DNA of 8,162 nucleotides from Leptofilum sp965368765 (lineage in GTDB: Bacteria > Chloroflexota > Anaerolineae > Promineifilales > Promineifilaceae): contig CBDUOF010000251.1 in NCBI GenBank assembly GCA_965368765.1, positions 1-8,162 of the forward strand. The letters are read 5' to 3'. Position 1 is the stretch's first letter. Every line of letters begins with the position of its first letter. The position numbers and the translations under genes are program-made. Positions 1 through 6,253 of this stretch are shown piece after piece. The notes below the pieces were generated by a model. That model worked only from the letters and a program-made list of their open reading frames with translations, made no database searches and was not told the origin of the DNA.

Positions 1-2
1 CG

Positions 3-227
3 GGCGGATTCATGCCTGCGCTGACTGCAACCGTCGTCAATCTCGGCGTCATCGATCCGGCCGCCGCCATCGAGCGCGAGGTGGGCGCGCGCCCGCTGCG
101 CCGCATTATTGCCCGTCACCTGCGCGAGCCGCTAGCCAACTTCTTGCTGAGTCAAGCCGGCGCATCGGGTGGAGAAACGGCCGTTACCGTCGATGCGAAA
201 GACGAACTAATTTTTAAGATGAGCTAA
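3..227 (+). CDS. C-terminal fragment of a Clp/HSP100-type AAA+ ATPase (5' end outside window)
   Basis: The reading frame is open to the left edge (Gly-Gly-Phe precede the first Met at 12), so this is the 3' end of a longer gene and the ATG at 12 need not be its start. The visible 74 residues contain VGARPLRRII, which matches the sensor-2 motif GARPL(R/K)R of the C-terminal small domain of ClpA/ClpB/ClpC-type unfoldases. It is followed by an EPLANFLL helix and a short beta segment ending in ELIF, the usual order of the Clp D2-small domain. In that family the arginine of the motif contacts bound ATP and the domain drives hexamer assembly. The stop is TAA 225-227. Which Clp class it belongs to cannot be decided, because Walker motifs and N-domain lie outside the window. 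The residues before GARPLRR fit the family less well, so a divergent AAA+ protein is possible. Confidence 0.6.
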   Translation, partial: GGFMPALTATVVNLGVIDPAAAIEREVGARPLRRIIARHLREPLANFLLSQAGASGGETAVTVDAKDELIFKMS

Positions 228-288
228 AAAAAGAGATTAGAGAGTGGCGCTTCGGTCAATCTTTAATCGCCAGTCTCCAATTTCCTAC

Positions 289-297
289 AAAGGAGGG
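289..297 (+). promoter_or_regulatory. Strong Shine-Dalgarno of the papain-like protein gene
   Basis: AAAGGAGGG lies 4 nt before ATG 302. It is a near-complete anti-16S match and fixes the start of the downstream gene. No convincing promoter is visible in 228-288. Confidence 0.75.
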
Positions 298-301
298 TTT
301 C

Positions 302-1294
302 ATGTCCCAAACGTTCACCGGTATTGTGCAGTTTGCCAATGGCGCACCCGCTGCCAACGTCAACGTACACCTGTTTGATGCTGATGTTTTGACGGAAGAT
401 GATGATTTGACTGTAGAACCCGGCCTGTCGGACAGGAAAGGCGTGTTTACCCTGGCGTACGACAAGAGCCGAGACCTGGATTTTGCAGACATTTATCGGC
501 CGTATCTCAAATTTACATATACCCATCATGGCGAACCGCGCAGCCATCAGGCTGAGCTGCAGCCCAACCAGCGCGACTACCGCTTGCCTGAGATTCCCCC
601 GGTGGAATTTATTCCAGCTACACACGGACTGCAATATGTAAACAGCTATCCCGGCTACTGGATTCCCTTTTCGGTACAGTCCGTGCCGGACATTCCCAGC
701 GTGAGCAAGAGGTACGGGCTGTGCGGCGGCATGTGCGCCACCTCGATGGATTTTTTGCTGGCCGGACGGCCGATTCCGCAACGACGACGGCGACCGGGCC
801 GCGTCACCCCGCTGCACCGCTACATTCACAGCCGGCAGGTGGACAGCCTGACAAACGGTACGCAGGTGGCGCGTTTTGTACGCTGGATGAGCTTGCCAGA
901 TACGGCCGTTCACCGCCGCACGGCCGAAGAGCTAAAAACTATCCGGGCAAACCTGGACAAAGGCATCCCGACGCCCATTGGCATGGTCTATGTCAGCACC
1001 AAAGATACCATGCAGATTTGGCAAAATCATCAAATATTGGCCTGTAAATACGAAGAACTCGACGAAGGGCGCATCCGTATCCTCGTTTACGATCCTAACT
1101 ACCCGCGGCGAAACGACATCTTCGTGGAATCGTGGCCCGACGGCAAAGACAGTGTGCAAAGCGTTCAGCGCATTGGCAGAAAAGACAAAGTCACTCGTGG
1201 TTACTTTGTGATGCCCTACGACCCCATCATTCCCCCGGCCATCCTTGACGACGACACCGCCAGCGACGAAAAAGACGAACGTGGCTTTGAGTAA
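302..1294 (+). CDS. Putative papain-like (C39-like) cysteine peptidase with N-terminal carboxypeptidase-regulatory-like domain
   Basis: The protein has 330 residues and no signal peptide or membrane segment. Residues about 5-95 look like a transthyretin/carboxypeptidase-regulatory beta sandwich: GIVQFANGAPAANVNVHLFDAD, then a LSDRKGVFTLAYD turn. Residues about 120-305 resemble a widespread uncharacterised papain-like family. RYGLCGGMC (Cys141, Cys145) begins a helix, QNHQILACKY gives His243, and VYDPNYP gives Asp264 and Asn266. The order Cys, His, Asp/Asn is that of C39/papain folds; Cys141 in GLCGGM is the likeliest nucleophile. The tail after residue 310 is acidic (DDDTASDEKDE). It lies 74 bp behind the Clp-like gene and 16 bp before the DUF2254 gene, so the three may be co-transcribed. 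I infer a cytoplasmic peptidase or amidase-like enzyme. The substrate is unknown, and a non-catalytic papain-like fold is possible. Confidence 0.65.
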   Translation: MSQTFTGIVQFANGAPAANVNVHLFDADVLTEDDDLTVEPGLSDRKGVFTLAYDKSRDLDFADIYRPYLKFTYTHHGEPRSHQAELQPNQRDYRLPEIPPVEFIPATHGLQYVNSYPGYWIPFSVQSVPDIPSVSKRYGLCGGMCATSMDFLLAGRPIPQRRRRPGRVTPLHRYIHSRQVDSLTNGTQVARFVRWMSLPDTAVHRRTAEELKTIRANLDKGIPTPIGMVYVSTKDTMQIWQNHQILACKYEELDEGRIRILVYDPNYPRRNDIFVESWPDGKDSVQSVQRIGRKDKVTRGYFVMPYDPIIPPAILDDDTASDEKDERGFE

Positions 1295-1296
1295 TT

Positions 1297-1302
1297 AAGG
1301 AG
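1297..1302 (+). promoter_or_regulatory. Shine-Dalgarno of the DUF2254 gene
   Basis: AAGGAG lies 8 nt before ATG 1311 and immediately after the preceding stop (TAA 1292-1294). This supports that start and translation from a shared message. Confidence 0.65.
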
Positions 1303-1310
1303 ACCGGCCA

Positions 1311-2573
1311 ATGGCCAGCCGAATTAGGTTTTTTCTTAATCGCATCAATGAACGGCTGTGGGTAAGACCACTGGCAATATGCCTGCTGTCAATTGCGGCC
1401 GTATTTTTGGCGAAAGCAGCTGATCGAACAGACATGGGCCAATTTGTACCGGAAATCTTCCCGGACTCCATTGAAACGTTGCTGTCCGTAATTTCTTCAA
1501 GCATGTTGGTCATTGCCACGTTTGCAGTCGCCTCTATGGTTTCAGCCTATGCCACGGCAAGCAGCACAGCCACGCCACGTACCTTTTCACTCGTCGTCGC
1601 GGATGACGTTTCCCAAAACGCACTGTCAGCCTTTATCGGCGCGTTTATCTTTAGCATCGTCGCCCTCATCGCCCTGCAAAATGGTTTTTACAACAAGGCT
1701 GGCCGTTTCTCACTCTTCGTCCTCACGATTGCGGTTTTCACCATCGTCATATTCACTTTCGTCCGCTGGGTAGACACGGTTGCCCGGCTCGGCCGGTTAG
1801 GCACAACGATCGACAAAGTTGAAGCGGCCACTGCGGCGGCCTTACAGCGACGAAAAATCGCCCCAAACCTGGGTGGCGTACCGGTAGCGTCAGGTCCTCC
1901 AGAAGGGCTGGCTGTTTACGGTGGGGCAATCGGTTACGTGCAGCGTGTCGATGTTACTGCCCTACAAAAATATGCGGAACAATCTAAAGTAAGAATCTCA
2001 GTGACGGCTCTGCCCGGAACATTTTGTGGACCGGAGCAGGTTGTTGCTTATGTGGTTGGTGATTCGGAGAACAGCACGGACGTCGACTTCACCCCGATTA
2101 AGCAAGGGTTTATCATAGGGAATGACAGGATATTCGACGAAGATCCCCGATTCGGTCTTACCGTTCTCTCTGAAATAGCCAGCAGAGCATTATCGCCAGC
2201 AGTGAATGACCCGGGAACAGCACTAGATATTATTGGAACGTTTGTCAGGCTTTTTGCCGTTTGGGCCGAACCAGTTGAAGACACACGCAGCGATCACACA
2301 ACCAGGAACGGCCGTGTCGCCGTGCCGGGACTCTCCCTGGACGAGATGTTTAATGATGCATTTAGGGCAATTGCCCGGGACGGGGCAGCTTTGGTTGAAG
2401 TGGCCGAACGATTACAGGAAGCGTTTTACTCGCTGGCGTCAGGGGATAATGAACCGATGAAAAATGCTGCGCTGCACCAATCTCGTTTGGCGCTTGCCAG
2501 AGCAGAAAAGGCCCTGGATTTTTCAGAAGATGTCGTGTTAATTCAAAAATTAGCCCAATTTTCCACCAATTGA
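1311..2573 (+). CDS. DUF2254 family predicted membrane protein
   Basis: The 420 residues divide into a membrane part and a soluble part. Four hydrophobic segments are visible at about 17-36, 55-80, 102-123 and 131-152, and the N-terminal LWVRP preceding the first is typical of DUF2254. The segment ISSSMLVIATFAVASMVSAY followed by TPRTFSLVV corresponds to the conserved second helix and loop of the family. The soluble part (about 155-420) contains the hallmark DEDPRFGLTVLSEIASRALS (276-295) and PAVNDPGTALDIIG. The length is normal for the family. The function is not established; the architecture suggests an inner-membrane protein with a large cytoplasmic domain. A strong ribosome binding site and a 16 bp gap link it to the upstream papain-like gene. 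The stop is TGA 2571-2573, facing the convergent lipoprotein gene, with no obvious terminator hairpin between them. Confidence 0.85.
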   Translation: MASRIRFFLNRINERLWVRPLAICLLSIAAVFLAKAADRTDMGQFVPEIFPDSIETLLSVISSSMLVIATFAVASMVSAYATASSTATPRTFSLVVADDVSQNALSAFIGAFIFSIVALIALQNGFYNKAGRFSLFVLTIAVFTIVIFTFVRWVDTVARLGRLGTTIDKVEAATAAALQRRKIAPNLGGVPVASGPPEGLAVYGGAIGYVQRVDVTALQKYAEQSKVRISVTALPGTFCGPEQVVAYVVGDSENSTDVDFTPIKQGFIIGNDRIFDEDPRFGLTVLSEIASRALSPAVNDPGTALDIIGTFVRLFAVWAEPVEDTRSDHTTRNGRVAVPGLSLDEMFNDAFRAIARDGAALVEVAERLQEAFYSLASGDNEPMKNAALHQSRLALARAEKALDFSEDVVLIQKLAQFSTN

Positions 2574-2605
2574 TAAACCACAATAACTCTTTTGAGGTAA
2601 AAATC

Positions 2606-2640
2606 ATATCATTCAGCAACGCTCCCTTGCGGCTGCCCTT
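2606..2640 (-). pseudogene. Possible short FHA-coding remnant downstream of the propeller gene
   Basis: Read on the minus strand, this stretch encodes KGSRKGALLNDM. It resembles QGSRNGTLLNDV of the intact FHA gene at 3785-4219. The DNA is similar as well: over 38 aligned bases, 28 are identical without gaps relative to about 3867-3905. It begins directly after the stop of the propeller gene and in a different frame. It may be the leftover tail of a duplicated FHA gene or a chance match; 12 codons cannot decide this. Confidence 0.25.
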
Positions 2641-3664
2641 ATTCAATTCTGGTTCGTTCGCCCGTAGTGACGTTGAGCGACCATTTTTGCCCCTCATTGG
2701 ACTGGTCTTGCAGATAAATTACGTTGGCGCTAGGCCATTCCGCAATAAAAAATGAGTGCGGTTCCTGCCAAATCAGTGTCGTTTGTTCTTCTGTCGTCAG
2801 GTCAAGATGAAACAACGAGTAATCACCATCAAAACAAAAAGTGGAGGAATGCTCTAAAGCAATCGCCTGACTATCCGGTGACCAAACCAGATTCAGGGCA
2901 ATGTTTCCTCTTTCCAGCGCCACCTCCCAGGCAATCGTGGTTGTGGTTTGGCTGGCAAGATTGTACAACGCCACGGCTGGCACAGGCTCCCAAACCAGAT
3001 AGGCAACCGTCAGGCCATCGGGAGAGAGGGCACCGCCCACTTCTAGCTGCTTTACCTCACCGCTGGTCAAGTCCAACTGGTACAAGCCAGAATCAAACTG
3101 CCCGATGAAGGTGCTGCAACCATCCGGTGACGCGCGTAAGGTGAAGAAAAGCGAACGGCCGTCACCCGACCACAATACGACGGTTGGCACATCGTAGCCC
3201 ATGCCCGCCCCTTGCAAGGTGGAATAAGCCAGCCAGGAAGCGTCTCCATCCAGTGTGCTCACCGTCAAATCTGTCTGATACCCTTCCACCTGCCCATCCT
3301 CTTCAACAAAGGTCAGCAAAGTGTGCGCCCGCCATTGGCCATCGGGTGAAAGTGACTCCTGCTCTTGAAAGGTTTTGACAGATGGTTCTGGTTCGGTTGG
3401 ACTGAGGGTTGGTACTGGTTGAACGGCCGTAGGGCTTGGTACCTGCGTTGGCACAATCGTTGGGGGACTTTCTGTTGCCGTTGCCACAATGGGAATCACG
3501 GTATTTGTTGGCGTAAGCGTTGGCGTGTTTGTTGCTGCTGCTACAATGGGGACGGCCGTTTCAGTGACCAAAACGGATGCGTCGGTTACCTGGCAAGCGG
3601 CTCCGATGAAACCAAAAAATAAAATAATAGATAGTAGGCAAACGTGTTTTGACAAGTTAAACAT
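2639..3664 (-). CDS. Secreted Thr/Pro-linker protein with TolB/WD40-like beta-propeller, probable lipoprotein
   Basis: The protein has 341 residues. It starts with a hydrophobic signal (LLSIILFFGFIGAAC, about 10-24). Cys24 fits the relaxed lipoprotein signal-peptide pattern, although Gly at -3 is not the usual Leu/Ile/Val. Residues about 31-95 form a Thr/Pro/Val-rich linker typical of surface proteins of Anaerolineae. From about 104 on there are repeated propeller blades: LSPDGQW, WSGDGRSLFFT, LSPDGLTVAYL, WSPDSQAIALE and EWPSANVIYLQD. These match the PD40/WD40-like motif of TolB-type propellers. Two cysteines (183 and 277) could form a disulfide outside the membrane. The start is supported by AGAGGA (plus positions 3672-3677) 7 nt upstream. 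It lies 120 bp behind fhaB on the same strand. The role is probably surface or substrate binding; no ligand can be named. Confidence 0.75.
   Translation of the reverse strand: MFNLSKHVCLLSIILFFGFIGAACQVTDASVLVTETAVPIVAAATNTPTLTPTNTVIPIVATATESPPTIVPTQVPSPTAVQPVPTLSPTEPEPSVKTFQEQESLSPDGQWRAHTLLTFVEEDGQVEGYQTDLTVSTLDGDASWLAYSTLQGAGMGYDVPTVVLWSGDGRSLFFTLRASPDGCSTFIGQFDSGLYQLDLTSGEVKQLEVGGALSPDGLTVAYLVWEPVPAVALYNLASQTTTTIAWEVALERGNIALNLVWSPDSQAIALEHSSTFCFDGDYSLFHLDLTTEEQTTLIWQEPHSFFIAEWPSANVIYLQDQSNEGQKWSLNVTTGERTRIE
3474..3551 (-). repeat. Imperfect internal duplication in the Thr/Pro linker
   Basis: On the plus strand, 3474-3494 and 3531-3551 are near-identical 21-mers (GTTGCxGxTGCxACAATGGGx) spaced 57 bp apart. 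In the protein they give PIVAAAT (39-45) and PIVATAT (58-64). The spacing is 19 codons, so the reading frame is kept. It looks like a slippage or duplication product within the low-complexity linker. Confidence 0.6.
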
Positions 3665-3784
3665 GGGACTATCCTCTGCGAAATGGATAAGGCTGACAAA
3701 AGCTTACCAATTTTAAGCAAGGCTCCCATGCCGGGGTTGCTACGACAAGGCAATGACCTTTCTATGATGCGGCCTCAAACCCGC

Positions 3785-4219
3785 CTAAAGTTCAAGCTTT
3801 AGCACGGTTCCGCCCACGGCAATGACGTCTCCGGCGCTGATAACGGCCGTTCCCGCCAAACGCACATCATTAAGCAACGTCCCATTCCGACTGCCCTGAT
3901 CTTCAATCCACCACTGCCCCTGGCGGCGCGTAATCAGGGCATGTTCTGCCGAGGCGTAGCCATCCGGCAAGACGACGCTGTTGCTGGCAGCCCGACCAAT
4001 GCTCGTAATTGGTAGCAAGGGGAACGTGGTGTCTACAGCCGGCATTTCAGCTTCATTGGCAATAATGCGTAAACGGCCGTACGGTCGTTCTTGCTCTGCT
4101 ATCGCCGCAGTCGTTACCTGCATATCACGATAAATAAGCCAGGCAATGCCGCCCAGAAAACCCAGGAGCAGCAAGCCACTTACGATGCGAAAAATAAATA
4201 AGATGAGTTCTGGTGTCAT
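3785..4219 (-). CDS. FhaB-like membrane-anchored FHA domain protein
   Basis: The 144-residue protein has one N-terminal membrane helix (about 5-30, ending in LIYRDM), a short linker and a C-terminal FHA domain (about 48-142). FHA binding-loop signatures are visible: IGR (74-76), SAEH (90-93, for the usual SxxH) and GSRNGT (109-114). These positions contact phosphothreonine in the family. This matches the layout of actinobacterial FhaB (FipA), which docks to partners phosphorylated by Ser/Thr kinases. Its ATG overlaps the fhaA stop by one base (TAATG), so the two are probably translationally coupled. The FHA domain should face the cytoplasm. The kinase, phosphatase and RodA/PBP genes that follow this pair in actinobacteria are absent; a propeller protein gene follows instead. 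Confidence 0.85.
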   Translation of the reverse strand: MTPELILFIFRIVSGLLLLGFLGGIAWLIYRDMQVTTAAIAEQERPYGRLRIIANEAEMPAVDTTFPLLPITSIGRAASNSVVLPDGYASAEHALITRRQGQWWIEDQGSRNGTLLNDVRLAGTAVISAGDVIAVGGTVLKLEL

Positions 4220-5013
4220 TATTTGCTAGGGGGCCGAATTTGGGTTTCATCGTCAAGGCTGCTGGCCGGGCGGGCGCGATGGCGTGGCTGGGTGTCGCCT
4301 TCACCATAGATCAATTTCACATCACTCAGGCCAATGACATCGCCTGAGTGCAGCACCGTCTCATTGACGGACTGGTTGTTTACCTGGGTCCGACCGCGAT
4401 TGCTCACGTCATAAAGGATGAAACGGCCGTAGCGCCAACGCAGCTGTGCATGCTGCCGGCTCACCGTGGGGATGTCCAACACCACATCATTGTCGATGTG
4501 ACGCCCCAGGCTAATGACCGGTTTGGTTAAAGGCACATGCCGTTGGCCGTCCACAATCAGATAGGCATCCAGGGCAGCAATATCAGCCGCAAACAAATCG
4601 GCCGTATTTACCGCCTGACGTACCTGAGTGACAGTCTGCTCAGACGGCTGTTCACTGACCACAGCTACAATTTTTACCTCGCGTGGCGGTTGGGCCGGGT
4701 CTGCCAACAGCGTTAGATAGGGTAAGCCCGTCAAAGTCAGCTCCGCTTGCTTCCCATACTCTTGCAGATAAGTCGTCAGCACAGCCGCGGCATCAGGCTC
4801 TACCTGGCGAATATGGTCAAAATCAGCCGGGCAAAGCCGAATCTCGTATCGGGCAGGGGCTTGCCCTGCGACAGCTTCATCCTCGACAACTTTGGCCAGC
4901 GCCGAGGCAATTTCAGACAGCGCCACTGTCCGGCCAAACAAGCGTTGCAAGCTGCCTTCCACCAAATGCTGAGCCAAGGCTTCAAATTTTTGAAATGGAG
5001 TCTGTTTCGTCAT
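4219..5013 (-). CDS. fhaA: FhaA-like protein: DUF3662 (FhaA N-terminal) domain plus FHA domain
   Basis: Starting at ATG 5013 the protein has 264 residues. Residues about 5-115 match the FhaA N-terminal domain (DUF3662): FQKFEALAQHLVEGSLQRLF and the ASALAKVVEDEA helix, then YEIRLCPADFDHI. A linker (about 116-150) leads to an FHA domain (about 152-237) with SLGR (168-171), SRQH (185-188) and SNRGRTQVN, where the usual NGT is changed to RGRT. The tail (238-264) is basic, then ends in SSLDDETQIRPPSK, whose Thr257 in an acidic setting could be a kinase site. In actinobacteria FhaA binds phosphorylated partners in cell-envelope synthesis. A TTG at 5037 in frame would add eight residues, but ATG 5013 aligns with the family start (ahead of KFEALAQHLVEG). 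The promoter at 5079-5107 fits either start. Confidence 0.85.
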   Translation of the reverse strand: MTKQTPFQKFEALAQHLVEGSLQRLFGRTVALSEIASALAKVVEDEAVAGQAPARYEIRLCPADFDHIRQVEPDAAAVLTTYLQEYGKQAELTLTGLPYLTLLADPAQPPREVKIVAVVSEQPSEQTVTQVRQAVNTADLFAADIAALDAYLIVDGQRHVPLTKPVISLGRHIDNDVVLDIPTVSRQHAQLRWRYGRFILYDVSNRGRTQVNNQSVNETVLHSGDVIGLSDVKLIYGEGDTQPRHRARPASSLDDETQIRPPSK

Positions 5014-5078
5014 TTTTTCTACCAGGCCATCGGCCAAAAAGTATTGCTGTTTTTGCTCTGCCTACGACAGTGAGCGTC

Positions 5079-5107
5079 ATTATAGGTTTGTAAAATGGGA
5101 ACGTCAA
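5079..5107 (-). promoter_or_regulatory. Sigma70-type promoter of the fhaA-fhaB operon
   Basis: On the minus strand a -35 TTGACG (plus 5102-5107) and a perfect -10 TATAAT (plus 5079-5084) are separated by 17 bp. They match the consensus at 11 of 12 positions. Transcription would start near 5072, about 60 nt before ATG 5013. Confidence 0.7.
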
Positions 5108-5124
5108 TCAGTAAGCTCGCAACA

Positions 5125-5152
5125 TTGCATGGTCATAGGCATCCGGTATACT
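5125..5152 (+). promoter_or_regulatory. Candidate selD promoter
   Basis: A weak -35 TTGCAT (5125-5130) and a good -10 TATACT (5147-5152) are 16 bp apart and lie back to back with the fhaA promoter. The start point would be near 5159, giving a leader of about 50 nt. The -35 matches only three consensus bases, so this is tentative. Confidence 0.35.
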
Positions 5153-5161
5153 TTCCCTCAT

Positions 5162-5183
5162 CTTTAACCAATAAATGGTAAAG
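5162..5183 (+). promoter_or_regulatory. Small hairpin in the selD leader
   Basis: CTTTAACCA (5162-5170) can pair with TGGTAAAG (5176-5183) around a five-base loop, with one bulged A. It falls just behind the predicted selD start point and 13 nt before the ribosome binding site. It could be a leader structure or a regulator site, but it is AU-rich and weak. Confidence 0.25.
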
Positions 5184-5195
5184 ATTATAGACCGT

Positions 5196-5200
5196 AAGGA
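5196..5200 (+). promoter_or_regulatory. Shine-Dalgarno deciding the true selD start
   Basis: AAGGA lies 9 nt before ATG 5210. It supports 5210 rather than the internal GTG 5351 as the start codon, together with the match of the residues that follow to the SelD N-terminus. Confidence 0.6.
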
Positions 5201-5209
5201 ACCTCATTC

Positions 5210-6253
5210 ATGAGCATCGCCAAACAAATCCGGCTCACCTCCTACGCCAGCTGCGCAGGGTGAGCGTCTAAACTGGGGCCAGGGGACCTGGCTCAAGCCA
5301 TTCAGCCACTGCGTGCGCTGTTTAAACCAGAAGATTATCCGCAACTGCTTGTGGGGTTAGACCAGGCGGACGATGCGGCCGTTTACCAGATCAACAGCGA
5401 ACAGGCCATCGTCACCACGACCGATTTCTTCCCGCCGGTTGTGGATGATCCCTACGACTTCGGCGCGATTGCGGCCGCCAACGCCTTGTCAGATATCTAT
5501 GCGATGGGCGGACGGGTGCTCTTTGCGATCAATCTCGTTGCCTTCCCCGACAACCTGGGAATGGATGTACTGAGCGAAATTCTGCGCGGCGGCGCCGAAA
5601 AGGTTGCCGAGGCCGGGGCTGTGATTGCTGGCGGGCACAGCGTCAATGACAAAGAACCAAAGTATGGCCTTGCCGTGACCGGACTCATTGACCCGACCAA
5701 GGTGAAAACCAAGGGTGGCGCCCAGCCTGGCGACGTCCTGCTGCTCACCAAGCCGCTTGGCGTCGGCGTGGTAACCACTGCGCTAAAAAATGGCATTGCC
5801 CGGGCTGATGATGTGGCAACGGCCGTTTCCAGCATGAAAACGCTCAACAAGCAGGCTGCTGAAGCAGCTCAGCTCGCCGAGGCCACCAGCCTGACAGACA
5901 TCACTGGCTTTGGCCTGCTGGGGCATGCCCACGAAATGGCTCATTTAGGCAAGGTTGATTTTCATATTCAGCTAGACAAACTGCCCATGCTGCCAGGGGC
6001 GGCTGGTTACGGCGAAGCGGGCGCCTTCCCCGGCGGCATGGGGCGCAATCTGGACTATTTCGGCCGCTGGGTAAAATTCGACCCCGGCGTGAGCCAGCTC
6101 TGGCAAGATATGCTGATGACTCCGGAAACGTCAGGTGGCCTGCTGGTATCTTTGCCCGCAGACCAGGTTGCCATTTATCAGGCCCACTGTGAAACGGCCG
6201 TACCTATCGGACACGTAACCAAAGGCAAAGGCTTTATTCACGTAAAATCATAA
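5210..6253 (+). CDS. selD: Selenide, water dikinase (selenophosphate synthase), itself a selenoprotein with Sec at UGA codon 18
   Basis: SelD makes selenophosphate from selenide and ATP, the selenium donor for selenocysteine and 2-selenouridine. From ATG 5210 the product is 347 residues, the usual SelD length. It begins IRLTSYASCAGU18ASK21L, which aligns without gaps to E. coli IRLTQYSHGAGC17GCK20I. TGA 5261-5263 therefore sits at the catalytic Cys17 position and Lys21 matches catalytic Lys20. Metal/ATP-site aspartates fall where expected: DDAAV (54-58), TTDFF (Asp72), ALSDIYAMGG (Asp95) and TDITGFGLLGH (Asp230). GGHS (141-144) and SGGLL (308-312) are also present. A SECIS-like hairpin follows the TGA. 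A conventional caller would start at GTG 5351 and miss 47 residues. Cys15 three residues before Sec is unusual. A TGC/TGT sequencing error is unlikely given the hairpin. The gene is divergent from fhaA. Confidence 0.95.
5264..5294 (+). promoter_or_regulatory. Bacterial SECIS-like stem-loop directing Sec insertion in selD
   Basis: GCCAGG (5278-5283) and CCTGGC (5287-5292) form a perfect six-pair stem around the loop GGA (5284-5286). One G-U and one G-C pair (5277/5293 and 5276/5294) extend it to eight. Twenty nucleotides separate the UGA (ending 5263) from the loop, and the first loop base is G. Both agree with the bacterial SECIS pattern of a short apical loop with a leading G at about 16-37 nt. 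It would be bound by SelB carrying Sec-tRNA. Folding was judged by eye. Confidence 0.75.

Noticed and set aside
240..277. Possible terminator behind the Clp-like gene (GAGAGTGGCG/CGCCAGTCTC)
   Set aside because: The loop is 18 bases long, the stem has a mismatch and no T-run follows.
263..913. 216-codon open frame on the minus strand
   Set aside because: It lies antisense to the papain-like gene, whose domains and strong ribosome binding site are convincing; the translation resembles no known family.
2574..2638. Bidirectional terminator between the convergent genes
   Set aside because: Only a four-pair GCAA/TTGC hairpin without a T-run could be found.
2362..2697. 111-codon minus-strand open frame across the end of the DUF2254 gene
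   Set aside because: It overlaps two supported genes. Only its short GSRKGALLND piece is of interest and is reported as a possible remnant.
3365..3622. Trp/Gly/Arg-rich plus-strand open frame
   Set aside because: It is the antisense reading of the Thr/Pro linker; the low complexity is inherited from the repeat-like coding sequence on the other strand.
3665..3784. Terminator of the fhaB unit or promoter of the propeller gene
   Set aside because: Pairings such as CCC/GGG around GGCAT are short and lack a T-run, and no -35/-10 pair with good spacing was seen; apart from the propeller gene's ribosome binding site, nothing is supported here.
5014..5037. TTG start for FhaA eight codons upstream
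   Set aside because: ATG 5013 fits the family N-terminus better, although the TTG cannot be excluded from sequence alone.
5351..6253. 300-residue SelD starting at GTG 5351
   Set aside because: It lacks the N-terminal catalytic region. The 47 upstream codons are homologous to SelD with one UGA, and a ribosome binding site precedes ATG 5210.
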